Shown here one piece after another: positions 37,692 to 48,255 of a stretch of DNA of 64,000 nucleotides. Each line of letters starts with the position of its first letter. Positions within the stretch are counted from its first letter, which is position 1. The stretch comes from Linyphia triangularis (Eukaryota > Arthropoda > Arachnida > Araneae > Linyphiidae). Both the position numbers and the translations under genes were made by a program. The stretch lies in the NCBI GenBank assembly GCA_963978545.1, contig OZ021724.1, positions 27,021,933 to 27,085,932 on the forward strand. Direction: 5' to 3'. The notes under the pieces are model-generated. The model had not been told where the DNA came from. It searched no databases and saw only the letters and a program-made list of their open reading frames with translations.

Positions 37692-37839
37692 CCTAACACC
37701 AAATAACAATCCGATTTCGAAAATTCCGCCATTGAAACAAGAAACCAATCAGAGTTCGAGAGTACGTCGAGAGTTAGAGACTACTTTGAGAAGTTTGAGG
37801 ATGAGTTGGAAAACTAACAGGTTCAGCAAGGTTCATTTA

Positions 37840-38440
37840 TTGACCAATCTCCAAACACATTCTTCAGCTCTTGTCGCCATCAAAATTGCACCACTTGCTT
37901 CCGTTCACCCCAGCCCCTTTCCACCAAAATAAATCAACCCATAAATCTACAATGTATCTCACTGAACGTAACCTTCTTCACAGTAAGATGCCAGAGCACG
38001 ATTATCGACAACGTAATGAAAACCACTCAATCTCGTAATTTATAAACCAATTTTTCAGGGGAAAAAATAAGGCAGCTCCCTAAAAACGGGCCATAAATTG
38101 TTCGCCCTGTAAGAAGACTTCGGGAGGCAGCGTTTCAATATTCATGTCGACGCAGGCCATAAATTTGTGGCCCATAACTGATATTAGACTGAAATATGAG
38201 ATGGGCCGCGGACTGACCTTTAGGGATTAAGAAACTCGTCTTGTGTCAAGCGATATGTGAACCGCACCCCTTTCGGACCGCCCCTTTTTGAACTGCCCAC
38301 GTATTTCGTTCGACGGACAGTCTGTAGATTGAACATTGTTCGAAATGGATAAAGGTGTTGGTTTATGTAATGGAAAGAGAGCAATCTCTATTATGCAGTG
38401 TTTCCAGTGTGAAACACTCTTAACATATGTTTAACTTTGG
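37840..38440. promoter_or_regulatory. Candidate regulatory core at a composition switch (locus 8)
   Basis: 37861-37980 has about 41 C to 10 G. 38341-38400 has about 17 G to 5 C, and a G run follows near 38440. The core (38050-38330) is complex and GC-richer, with gggccataaattgttcgccc-like words recurring inverted (gcaggccataaatttgtggcc). No ORF. Confidence 0.35.
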
Positions 38441-38446
38441 GGGGGG

Positions 38447-38605
38447 TCTGGAACTCAAAATTCAAAAATTATTGTTTTTACAATTATTTTTCTGAAATTT
38501 TTTATGCAGTAATGTATGATGCTTTGAAACTTAAAAAACTATTTTAAATTTTCAAATTTAAAAAAATATTTTTCTTAAAAATTAAAAACATATTGAAAAA
38601 TAATT
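38447..38605. repeat. Family K fragment
   Basis: Matches the first about 140 bp of 3964-4662. Truncated where a family B fragment starts. Confidence 0.55.
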
Positions 38606-38721
38606 TTGCCTGAGATACAGTTAAAATGGCACCAATATTCAATATTTTGCCATACACTTAAAAGCTAATGAAAATTATCTAAATTTTTCTTTAAGTCACT
38701 GCACCAATTAAGCGAATATAT

Positions 38722-38758
<37 letters not shown>

Positions 38759-38960
38759 TAATTGATCCATTTCAGTTGAAAAAGTAATCACCTTACAAAA
38801 AAGCAATAACGAAAAGTAGAAATTCGCCCCGAAAAACTTTGTTTCTGGCAAAATTGAAAATCAAATTAAAAAAAAATTATGTTTCGATATTTTATCGATA
38901 TTTTTTTCTATGCAACGATATAGTATCGATATTTATTTTGATCGATATTTCCGACCTCTA
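38606..38960. mobile_element. Family B element, truncated copy
   Basis: Matches the right two-thirds of the family B copy at 57682, from gagatacagttaaaatgg to the terminal ccgacctcta, with a T run of about 36 inside. The left end is missing. Confidence 0.7.
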
Positions 38961-39181
38961 CTCCACATCCATGTCAATATACTCAAAATGATATTTTCTC
39001 CTTTTTATATCGCTGCCATCTACTGGGTACAAACGCACCTTCCCATTTTCACTCTCAATTACCCATATGTTAACATATGGTAATGAAAGTATTGTTTTCA
39101 ATCAATTAAAAAAAAACTATTCCCCCCCCCCCCCCTTCTCCCTTCTCTACGATTTGGAACATTCTAATTTTAAAAAAGAGG

Positions 39182-39598
39182 TCTACAAAAAGTGTGTGTG
39201 TGTGTCAGCATAACTCTCGAAAGAGTTGACCTACGATGTTCAAATTTGGTGTACAGGTTAGTGGTGGTCATGGGACCAGTCATTAAGATTTTCATCAATA
39301 TTCACAAGAGCAAAATATGAAAAAATCATATTTTTCAGCATTGCTAAAAAAACAGCTTTAACGATTTAGATAAAAATCGCTATAGTAATGCCGCTTAAGG
39401 CGTTCTAAACATCCCCATCTCTGAAACTCCCATAAAAATGCTATAAAGATGTAAAAAGTTGGAAAACTAATGCTTTTAACACAGAATTCTCTTTCCTTGA
39501 GCATCGCTCATCAACGATCGTTTTCCCCTCTCCTCTGTTTCACTTACAAGAAAACCATAATTTAAGCATTATCGAAAAGTATATCACCAAATTCGCCA

Positions 39599-39639
<41 letters not shown>

Positions 39640-39786
39640 TAAGTAAGAATTATCGCAAAAAATAGCGCCAACCTGACAATTTTTTCAAATGAATGGAAAT
39701 GGTAATAACACTATTCCACGTCAAATTTAAATGCAGTGACCAGTATTATAATGTAATTGAAAGTTATGCGATGTTACACATCCCTA
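39182..39786 (-). mobile_element. Family E, single arm (reverse orientation)
   Basis: Corresponds to the right arm of the 9200-10780 copy: begins in the central tgtgtgtcagcataactctcg region and ends with the inverted TAGGGATGTG-type terminus at 39786. A T run of about 36 lies at 39601-39636. Confidence 0.65.
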
Positions 39787-39959
39787 GTTGTTGTTTTCCA
39801 CTCTTTCTGATTTTTCTTATCTACTATTTCCAAACAAACACTATATAATTCATCCAAAAGGGAGGTGATAGCCTTTTTTAATTTTATCTTTTAATAAATA
39901 GAGAAAAATGCTTTTCACAAAGAAACACCCGGCTTTCACCCAATACATGTGAATTAAAT

Positions 39960-40460
39960 ATATCAAGGGTTTCGTTTCAGTAATTGTCGGCCGCCTTTGT
40001 ACCCCCTTCTAAAAAATTAAAACCAATAACTTTAAACTCGACTCAAGAAAAGTTCCTACTCGGTCCACAAACCAGTCCCGGCACCCATCCACAAAGCACC
40101 CTAATCTCGCTTTCCGATCAACATATCCAATTTCAGATGCACTTTTTTTATTTACTACTCCCATCTCATGCCGCCGCAGCACGCCCTGACCGATATTTTA
40201 GACCCGTTTTCGACCAAACTGAAGTGAAATGAAGGGTGTCACGATCTCCAGTCACGCCTTCGTTAACGCCACAAGGTTCGCAGATGTTGGAGGGTAAAAG
40301 AGTTGTTGTCAATATTTGCCAGCCCTATGGACCTTGTGCTCCAAAACTTATGTCATCGGCTGAAATATTAATTAAAAACATAGGTTGCGTTACCTACAGT
40401 ATCGGCAGTGGAGCTTATTTTGATATCCATTTGATGACAATTGAATTTGAATATAACTTG
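39960..40460. promoter_or_regulatory. Candidate regulatory core at a composition switch (locus 9)
   Basis: 40021-40140 has about 41 C to 12 G. After 40260 the balance moves to G (about 32 G to 21 C in two lines). Two adjacent short plus-strand frames (39984-40232, 40236-40463) are not recognised, and neither starts with ATG where predicted. Confidence 0.3.
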
Positions 40461-40577
40461 TAGCAAAGCATCGCAGTAAGCTGAGTACAGGGTATTTCAG
40501 AACGGACTCCCAAACTTTGAAATGATATGACGGCGAAACGGTGAGGGAAAAAAAAGAGAGACAATTATTATGTTTGA

Positions 40578-40870
40578 TAGACAGGTGTAGAATTTTAAGA
40601 CATCGGTTTGGAATATTTGTTAAAATGTTACAATGTGGTATTTTCTTTCATGTCCTATGATCAATTGACTGGATAGTGTATAGTCGCTTTTTTAGAATGC
40701 AGTTGTTTTGTAAGATACACAGACGGGTTTTCAGTACACGATATTCACTAGTTTTGTTTATTGACAAATCCGTCCGAATGAAAATGAGTCTCATCGGTAA
40801 ACCATGGGCATTAAATTTTCTCCTATTAATCAATTTCACAAACGGGTGTATTTAAAATTCTATGCCTGTC
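40578..40870. mobile_element. MITE with TA borders, about 290 bp
   Basis: The left end tagacaggtgtagaatttta and right end (reverse complement of tagacaggcatagaatttta) are inverted repeats, continuing into cggtttg / ccgtttg. A related right end lies at about 51465-51500. Confidence 0.65.
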
Positions 40871-41600
40871 TATATCACATATTACTTGTCTATCCTATTT
40901 CTTTCTCAATGAAGTATTCAAAGCACAAATGAAATGTAAAAAAATTTTAGGTGGGGAAAAATTTACGGAATTATGGATAACGGCCTTTGGAGTCATTGGT
41001 CTTAAAAAAGATTAATAAGCCTGATTTTTATTTTCTTTCTAAAAGAAGATAATGCTATTGCAAGAGATAATTCTGACATGTGATTATACGTCTGCAATTC
41101 CAGAATTACGAACGTGAGAATTATTTACACAATTTGATAAGTGTTTTGAAAATTTCGTTGGGTAACTAATAACGTACTTCCGATCACTAGAGCCGTTATT
41201 TGGCAATATTTTTGTAAAATTGCCATTGATGAGCTAATCCGTTCTAATATCCTCAGTCCCGAAAGGGTTAACAGTGGCAGCTCTTTTAACAATTGTGGCA
41301 TCGAAGATATCTTGTAATTCAATGCATATCACGGGACGTCAGTTTTCCATAGACTATTCAACTAATAGAATATTTTCTAGAATACATTAGCGACCAATAT
41401 AATTCTTCCAAAGATTTTCAATTTTGTGGTGTAGATGGAACAACTCACCATCAAATTCTAAAATTAGATGATTTTATGCAATTCTAGAAGCAACTCATAA
41501 ATCAGACAGTTATTTATATCTCGAGCACATCAGTTTTAGCTTTCAATGCCATTTCTTTTTATATAAAACCAATGACTACATATCTTCATAGTTGCTAGTA
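40871..41600. other. Unassigned sequence
   Basis: No feature recognised. Confidence 0.5.
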
Positions 41601-42065
41601 ACAACTTGTTGCATTGTACTTATCTGTTACTCTGGTACCACATGACTTTACATGCCCATGTCCAATGACTAAACTGTGACGCCATCCCATGTGATGAACA
41701 AAAACGAGACAACTTTACCTTTCATCTTCGAACCTTGTTGCGAATTGCCCTCTCCCATTCTCAAGTTACACTAAAGTCAACCAGATCTTCCCATAGAAGG
41801 ATGGTAAAGATAGCAGCGTGTTTGAGTTTGGATTCACGCCACGATCTTCAATCTACATAGTAGGCTGTGCAGATGCGAGATGTAGGTTTGGGGGTAGATC
41901 AGACGCAGTCGTGAAGACTAATGAATGGAAAACCAACATTTGCTTGCCAAGGTATATCTGGTATAATCTTGGAGTGGCCGTTTCTGTTACGTAGGAGTGT
42001 CAGAAATTGGAGCAGTTGGGCAGTTTTATAAAGTTCAAAGGGCCCTCGGAGTTAGGTTTGGGTAA
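41601..42065. promoter_or_regulatory. Candidate regulatory core at a composition switch (locus 10)
   Basis: 41641-41760 has about 33 C to 17 G. 41881-42060 has about 58 G to 26 C. The whole block is unique and GC-richer than its surroundings. No ORF or repeat match. Confidence 0.35.
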
Positions 42066-42294
42066 TTTTATGTAAAGTGTTTGATTTTTTTTTTGTTTTT
42101 TTCATTGGTCGTGATTTCTTAGTAAGTTGCCCAAGTAGTAAGGATGGTTCTTAATTTTTCAAATGTCTTCTTGCAGTGTCTTATAGGCCAGTGTGAGCAG
42201 AATTGGCGATTGACCCAAAGTACCAACGCAACCATGAACTCAACAGATTTGCCACACTAATTAATTCTACTTGAGCACTTTTTTTTTTTTTTAA

Positions 42295-42387
42295 CCATTC
42301 ATGCTTGGATGAACCAAACGTGGTTTATCTAATGACTAAGTTGACCATTAGATAAACCATATTTGGTTCGTTCTCTTATGAATGGCT
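42295..42387. repeat. Long hairpin (about 40-bp imperfect arms)
   Basis: Positions 42311-42334 pair with 42346-42369 (two mismatches in 24), extended outward by ccattcat / atgaatgg. The loop is 11 bases. A small MITE or structured-RNA source. Confidence 0.7.
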
Positions 42388-42636
42388 TTGAAATAGGAGA
42401 GGGGAAGAAAAAAAAAACTAAGTAGAAACAGCAACAATTCAATTGTTGGATGATCCGTTTTGGTACCTAACGCTTCAGTTGTCGAAATGGTTCGCTCCAC
42501 AACTGAATCGTTTATTGCGGAAACCCCGTAACTGCAAAATGTTTATTTTGAGATAATTAAAAAAAAAATTTACCCTCTCCACTTAAATTCAAAGTTGAAC
42601 CAATCGTACCTCCTTGGTTCATATGTTGCTTTTATA

Positions 42637-42740
42637 CAGCGTGTTTATAAAGTAACTGCATACTGGTGATAGTCCCATATTATTGCATAAATCACATTAG
42701 TAATCAAACATATATCATACCACTGCACATCTATGATACA
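42637..42740 (-). mobile_element. Terminus of mariner-like fossil, right of which the LTR element inserted
   Basis: TACAGCGTGTTTATAAAGTAA at 42636 resembles the ends of mariner-type elements. Together with 48490-48760 it forms one older element split by the retrotransposon, whose 4-bp duplication TACA (42737-42740 and 48486-48489) marks the junction. Confidence 0.5.
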
Positions 42741-42970
42741 TGTGGAGATAGGGGGCGCACCACTAGAGAACCCCTCGTGGCGACTCCTAGCGGCAGAGGG
42801 AGGTATTCCTCATTCTGATTAGAGAGACAGATCACTGAACATTCTCGATGTGAATATACGTAAGAAAGGCGCTTGTGCCTAATGTAGTATGAGATAAGAG
42901 GCAATAAGGATTCATTAAAGCTGGAATCTACACTCAACAAGTGTCCCTTCTCTGATCGTCTACTCCCACA
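42741..42970 (+). repeat. 5' LTR
   Basis: 230 bp, TG...CA ends, identical to 48256-48485 by direct comparison. Contains an ATTAAA near its 3' part as a possible poly(A) signal. No strong TATA box is seen. Confidence 0.97.
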
Positions 42971-42988
42971 TGGGGGCTCGGCATCACG
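42971..42988 (+). other. Primer-binding site, tRNA-Pro-like
   Basis: TGGGGGCTCG follows the 5' LTR directly. The first 10 bases match the primer-binding site complementary to the tRNA-Pro 3' end, known from proline-primed retroelements; the following bases diverge. The tRNA identity is therefore tentative. Confidence 0.55.
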
Positions 42989-43167
42989 AACTGAGTAGGC
43001 GTCAGAACGTTACGTTAAGAACCAAAAGGCAGAACGTGTAAGGGCAAACCAGAAGTACGAGATACGAGTACAAATGAAACCGAACAGCACCGTAGTCACC
43101 CAGCAGTGAACCGGGGATCGGAGAATAAGCCGTCGTATCACCTAGCAGTGTAAACGACATAACAGCG

Positions 43168-43539
43168 CAGTGACCGGAAAGGGAAACCACGTCTCACCGG
43201 AAAGCGAAACTACCACGTCGGAAAAGCGAAATCAGCGCCGACGAAGAGGATTGCCTAGCGGAAACAACAAGCATTGGAACACCGCTAACGAAGCCAAGAA
43301 ACTGCTCATCGAATAAAAGAAGTCGACATCACTAAGAAGTGGAGCAGCTAGCACAGTGACCGGAAAGTGAAATCACGCCTCATCGGAAAGCGAAACCACC
43401 ACGTCGGAAAAGCGAAGTCAGCGCCGACGAAGAGGATTGTTTAGCGGAAACAACAAGCATTGGAACACCGCCGTCGAAGCCAAGAAACTTCGTGTCAAAT
43501 ACAAGAGGTCAACATCATTAAGGAGGGGACCAGCAAGCA
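43168..43539 (+). repeat. Tandem 186-bp duplication in the retrotransposon leader
   Basis: Unit 1 is 43168-43353 and unit 2 is 43354-43539, both starting CAGTGACCGGAAAG and ending agcaagca or agctagca. The units are highly similar, with scattered substitutions. They are rich in cggaaa and gcgaaa words. They lie between the PBS and the start codon. Role unknown: packaging, translation or insulator functions are possible. Confidence 0.9.
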
Positions 43540-43634
43540 CTGGAAGACCATAACGAAACATAGGCACTGACTGTCACATGTCGAGGTAACAAGTCAACAG
43601 AAAAACTGTGAGTACAATTTTCGATTATACTAAC

Positions 43635-46600
43635 ATGGCGTTTCTTGCCAGAGCACGAAAGAATGACTTACTCGCTTTAATAGATGAACTGGGATTGGAA
43701 CAACCCATTAACCCAAAAATCGCTCAATTATGTAAATTAATAACAGAACACGCCGATTATGATGAAAACTTTGTTAAAAATATGTTAAACACAATTGTAA
43801 ATGACCGTGAAGAAAAGGAAGCGAAAGAGTTTGAGTTAGCAAAAGATAGGGAAGCGAAAGAATTCGAGTTAGCGAAACTGCGCATAGAAGCAGAAGTTCG
43901 CCAACTTGGCGCTACTGTAACAAGCGCACGGGAAAACGAAGTAAGCAGAAGCCCAAATATATTACAGTATATGAAACCGTTTGACGGTTGTGACATAAGC
44001 ATCTACTTGACACTATTTGAGAGACAAATTAGTCGTCTAGAAATATCGAAAGATACTTGGGTAAATTATTTAATTACATTGCTTCCACTTGACATAGCAA
44101 GCTTAATAACACGTGAGCCGGAAACACTAGCGAATAATTACGACCACATTAAGAGCATTTTGCTGAGACGATACCGACTTAGCCCAGAACAGTTCAGAAT
44201 ACAATTCTCATTCCATAAAAAAGAACAATGTCAGACATGGAGAGACTTTGCTTTTGAACTAAACAATTATCTAACCGAATGGTTGAGCGGACTTGATGTC
44301 ACAACATTTGAAGATTTAAAAGAATTAATGCTAGTTGATCAAATAAAAAGAAAATTACCCAAAGAAATTCGAGAACACTTCATTGACGAACTTCCGAAAA
44401 TAAAAAATAGAGAAATCTTGGTCAACAAACTCGATGACTTTGATTCAACTAGAAATAATTTTAAAAAGAATACGGTATTTCGCGAAAATAAATATGAAGA
44501 AAAAAACAAAAAGCACTGGCAGTCTAGAGAAAATATGCAGGAACGTCCATTCGTTCGTGCTCAAACCAGTACTAACCACTTGTATAAAGAAAGAAATAAT
44601 GGTACTTTAAATAGTAGAGAGTGGCCTAATAAGTCTAACCAGTTTGAAGTTAAAAATCAAGGTATTAAATGCTTTAATTGTAATGAAATAGGCCACCGCC
44701 AGGCCAGCTGTCCAAAAAAGAAGGCAAATAGAGCTGTAATTAGTAATTATCCTAATTATAAAAGTAATGTGTATCCCGAAAATGAAAGCAATAATAATCC
44801 AATTGATAAAATTAATAGTTACACTGACAATAAAAGCACCACAAAGGTAATAATATTCAATCATGAAATAGTTGCTCTGAATGATACAGGGAGCCAAGTC
44901 ACCTTCATTTCTGAGGACTTGTATATAAAAATAGGATCACCCCAATTAATGACAAATGGCATATTACTAAAAGGGTTAGGTAATATAGAAATACAACCAT
45001 TAGGATATTTCCATACTGACATTAAAATCGACACTCATTCAGTCAATGCAAAAATATACGTCATCAAAGACCACACAAATGAGTTAATAATTGGAATGGA
45101 CGTTATAGGAAAATTCGAAAACCCATCCTTTTACAGACAGCTCCGAGAGGATCCACGTGTTTTTTATTTACAAGTTATCAGGCGCCAGTCTGGCGAGGCC
45201 AAAAGAGAAAATGAAGGCGAAACACTCCGCAAGATGTCAATCAAATCTATCCTGACAGTTGAGAAGAAGATCGACGGCCGCGGCAGCCAATCAGGAAGCA
45301 GAGCAGAGGAGAAATTTGTAGCTCCGCCTTCCGAATGCAGAAGCGCTAGTCATCTTACTGGTGTGACCCGAGAAAGATTAGACCTTGACGGCGAAAAGAA
45401 GAGAGAAAATCCCGTACCAGTGGCGAAATCATTTGGCTTGGTAATACCAGACGGAACAACTGGCGAACAGCGCAGAATTGCGGCATGTTTATTTGCAGAG
45501 TTACCGAACTTGAGAGAGTGCGACGAGCTTGAAGTAACGCATATACAGAACACTGAAATCAAAGACGAATTAACTAGTTTGGTGAATAATTATAAACCGA
45601 ATAAGATAAAGGATACCAATCAGAGTATGAAGATTATTTTAACAGACGAGTCTCCCATTTATGTTCGTAGCCGTAGAATTCCGTTGAGTGAACAGAAAAT
45701 AATCGACGCCCAAATTGAAGATTGGTTAAAAAAGGGAATAATTAAAGAGAGTGTATCAGATTTTGCTGCACCCATAGTACTCACGAAGAAACGCAATAAC
45801 GAACATCGTCTCTGTTTGGACTACAGGAAGTTAAATAAACGTATTGTCAAGGACTGTTTCCCGTTGCCTGTGATTGAAGACGTGATCGACAAACTGCAAG
45901 ATGCAAAAGTATATTCCTGCATTGACTTGAAGAGTGGGTATCATCATGTGAGAATTGATCCGGACAGCACAAAATATACAGCTTTCAATACTTGTAATGG
46001 TCATTTCGAATTTTTGCGTTGTCCATTTGGATTGTCTGTGTCTTCTCCAGTATTTCAACGTTACATAAACACGGTCTTTAAAGAACTATTACGGGACTCA
46101 ACAGTAATAATATATTGTGACGATATTATAATTCCTAGTGCTACAGAGGAGGGAAATCTAGAAAAGTTAAAAAGAGTATTTAAAGTGGCATCAGAGTACG
46201 GCTTGGATATCAACTTCAAAAAATGTCAATTCCTGAAGCGCAAGATTGAATTTTTAGGCCATGTGATAGAAAATGGGACAGTCAAACCATCCCCATATAA
46301 GACAAAAGCATTGCAAAACTTTCCAGAACCAAAGAATGAAAGACAGGTTCAAAGTTTTCTAGGTCTCGCAGGATATTTTCGAAAATTCATTCATCAATAC
46401 GCCATAATAGCCAGACCACTAAGTGATATTCTACGTGACAATGTTCAATTTCAATTTGGACCGCAACAGAGAGAAGCGTTCAATAAACTTAAACAGTTAT
46501 TATCAGAAGAGCCAGTCCTGCATATCTTCAAACAGGGAGTAGAAACAGAGCTACATACGGATGCAAGCAGTCAGGGTTTTGGAGCAATAATATTGCAGAA

Positions 46601-48131
46601 GGCAGACGATAATGCATTTCACCCAGTACATTATATGAGCAAAAAAACCAACCCCCAACAAGAGAAATATGGAAGCTACGAATTAGAGGTGTTAGCAATC
46701 GTAGAAGCAGTTAAAAAATTTAGAAATTACCTCGTAGGGTCCAAATTCAAAATAATAACAGACTGTGCAGCATTTCAAAAAACCCTCGACAAAAAAGACT
46801 TGACACCAAGGATAGCAAGATGGGCCTTAATGCTAGAAGAGTTTGACTACACGGTAATCCACCGCCCAGGAAAGAAGATGCCACATGTAGATGCATTAAG
46901 CAGAAACACAGTCATGTTGGTGACTAGATCGCAAGCTGAGATAACTACAAAGATAGCAGCAGCACAAGACGAGGATGAACACATCAAAATGCTTAAAGAA
47001 TTGATACGACAAGAAGAGGATAATGATCACTCAGTGAAGCAGGGTATTTTGTATAAGCACGAAAATGGAAGAGAGCTGCTGGTTGTACCTCAAGCATTGC
47101 AAAATGAAATCATTAAAGAAGTGCATAACAAAGGACATTTTGCAGTGGCCAAAACTGAAGAAATTCTAAGGCGAGAATTTTACATACCAAAAGCAAGAAA
47201 GATGATTGAAAGTGTAATTGCCAACTGCTTGGACTGCATTCTGTGTAACAAAAAGAGAGGAAAGGCAGAAGGGTTGCTGAACCCCATACCAAAAGAAAAC
47301 ATACCACTAAGCACTTACCATGTTGACTACATAGGGCCTCTACCATCCACAAATAAGCAATATCAGCATATTTTCTCAGTAGTGGACTCATTCACAAAAT
47401 TCGTATGGTTCTATCCAGTCAAATCAACCACAGCAAAAAATGCAATTGACAAGCTAGAATTGCAAAAAACCATATTTGGGAATCCTCAGCGAATAATCTC
47501 GGACAGAGGATCAGCATTTAGTTCGAATGAGTTTCAACAATATTGCCAGAAGGAAGGAATTGAACATGTGTTAACAACGACAGGAGTTCATCGAGGCAAC
47601 GGACAAGTGGAAAGAGTTCACAACACCCTAATTCCAATACTTGCAAAACTCACAATTGAAGATCCAACAAAGTGGTACAAGTTTGTCGAAGGTGTACAAA
47701 GGGTCATCAATAGCACAAGCTCAAGGAGTACAAGATATACACCGTTCGAACTACTAACTGGTGTAAAAATGAGAAACAGAGAAGACATAAAAATTAAAGA
47801 GCTTATCGAAGAAGAAAATATAGCCCAAATGAACCAAGAAAGAGAAAAAATACGAGAAGAGGCAAAGAATAATATACTGAAGATTCAGGAAGAAAACCGT
47901 AGACAGTTTAATAAAAAGTGCAAGGAACCTCGAACATTCAAAGTGAACGACCTCATAGCGATTCAACGAACCCAGTTCGGAGCCGGATTAAAACTAAAAA
48001 CAAAATTTTTTGGTCCTTACAAAATAACAGCAGTTAAGAAAAATCATAGGTATGATGTTAAAAAAGTAGGCGAGCACGAGGGGCCTAACATGACAAGCAC
48101 GGCTATAGACCATATAAAAGCGTGGAATTAA
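43635..48131 (+). CDS. Gag-Pol polyprotein of Ty3/gypsy retrotransposon
   Basis: Makes the particle protein and enzymes for reverse transcription and integration. The first ATG is at 43635 in good context (aacATGg); the frame is open upstream to a GTG at 43608, but GTG is not expected as a eukaryotic start. Product about 1,498 aa. Residues (from the ATG): charged, probably coiled-coil segment with a repeated AKEFELAK at about 57-95; zinc knuckle CFNCNEIGHRQASC 346-359; protease DTGS at 417; RT with YCDD at 827-830; RNase H starting HTDASS, D976; integrase zinc site H1164, H1168, C1198, C1201; catalytic D1231, D1290, E1326 (35 residues between the last two); GPY motif 1460-1462. All key residues are present, with no stop or frameshift. 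Gag and Pol share one frame with no frameshift site. No env. A linker of about 100 residues lies between protease and RT. Confidence 0.97.
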   Translation: MAFLARARKNDLLALIDELGLEQPINPKIAQLCKLITEHADYDENFVKNMLNTIVNDREEKEAKEFELAKDREAKEFELAKLRIEAEVRQLGATVTSARENEVSRSPNILQYMKPFDGCDISIYLTLFERQISRLEISKDTWVNYLITLLPLDIASLITREPETLANNYDHIKSILLRRYRLSPEQFRIQFSFHKKEQCQTWRDFAFELNNYLTEWLSGLDVTTFEDLKELMLVDQIKRKLPKEIREHFIDELPKIKNREILVNKLDDFDSTRNNFKKNTVFRENKYEEKNKKHWQSRENMQERPFVRAQTSTNHLYKERNNGTLNSREWPNKSNQFEVKNQGIKCFNCNEIGHRQASCPKKKANRAVISNYPNYKSNVYPENESNNNPIDKINSYTDNKSTTKVIIFNHEIVALNDTGSQVTFISEDLYIKIGSPQLMTNGILLKGLGNIEIQPLGYFHTDIKIDTHSVNAKIYVIKDHTNELIIGMDVIGKFENPSFYRQLREDPRVFYLQVIRRQSGEAKRENEGETLRKMSIKSILTVEKKIDGRGSQSGSRAEEKFVAPPSECRSASHLTGVTRERLDLDGEKKRENPVPVAKSFGLVIPDGTTGEQRRIAACLFAELPNLRECDELEVTHIQNTEIKDELTSLVNNYKPNKIKDTNQSMKIILTDESPIYVRSRRIPLSEQKIIDAQIEDWLKKGIIKESVSDFAAPIVLTKKRNNEHRLCLDYRKLNKRIVKDCFPLPVIEDVIDKLQDAKVYSCIDLKSGYHHVRIDPDSTKYTAFNTCNGHFEFLRCPFGLSVSSPVFQRYINTVFKELLRDSTVIIYCDDIIIPSATEEGNLEKLKRVFKVASEYGLDINFKKCQFLKRKIEFLGHVIENGTVKPSPYKTKALQNFPEPKNERQVQSFLGLAGYFRKFIHQYAIIARPLSDILRDNVQFQFGPQQREAFNKLKQLLSEEPVLHIFKQGVETELHTDASSQGFGAIILQKADDNAFHPVHYMSKKTNPQQEKYGSYELEVLAIVEAVKKFRNYLVGSKFKIITDCAAFQKTLDKKDLTPRIARWALMLEEFDYTVIHRPGKKMPHVDALSRNTVMLVTRSQAEITTKIAAAQDEDEHIKMLKELIRQEEDNDHSVKQGILYKHENGRELLVVPQALQNEIIKEVHNKGHFAVAKTEEILRREFYIPKARKMIESVIANCLDCILCNKKRGKAEGLLNPIPKENIPLSTYHVDYIGPLPSTNKQYQHIFSVVDSFTKFVWFYPVKSTTAKNAIDKLELQKTIFGNPQRIISDRGSAFSSNEFQQYCQKEGIEHVLTTTGVHRGNGQVERVHNTLIPILAKLTIEDPTKWYKFVEGVQRVINSTSSRSTRYTPFELLTGVKMRNREDIKIKELIEEENIAQMNQEREKIREEAKNNILKIQEENRRQFNKKCKEPRTFKVNDLIAIQRTQFGAGLKLKTKFFGPYKITAVKKNHRYDVKKVGEHEGPNMTSTAIDHIKAWN

Positions 48132-48255
48132 GTGTTGGAGCTCACTGCCAAGTCTTAAAATTTTAAACGTTTGCATTTTCTTTCTAGTATTTTTATTGTA
48201 TTTCAGATAATTTCAGACATAAACTATGAGGACATAGTTCGCCAAGATGACCGAG

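Noticed and set aside
34710..39786. One 5-kb transposon bounded by the two E ends
   Set aside because: No shared target duplication at the outer ends and no coding content; kept only as a question in the findings.
39984..40463. Two adjacent plus-strand ORFs as exons
   Set aside because: No recognisable domains, no ATG at the predicted starts and no convincing splice sites; the C-rich composition explains the open frames.
43608..43634. GTG at 43608 as start of Gag-Pol
   Set aside because: Eukaryotic initiation is expected at the first ATG, 43635, which has a good context; the nine upstream codons are merely open.
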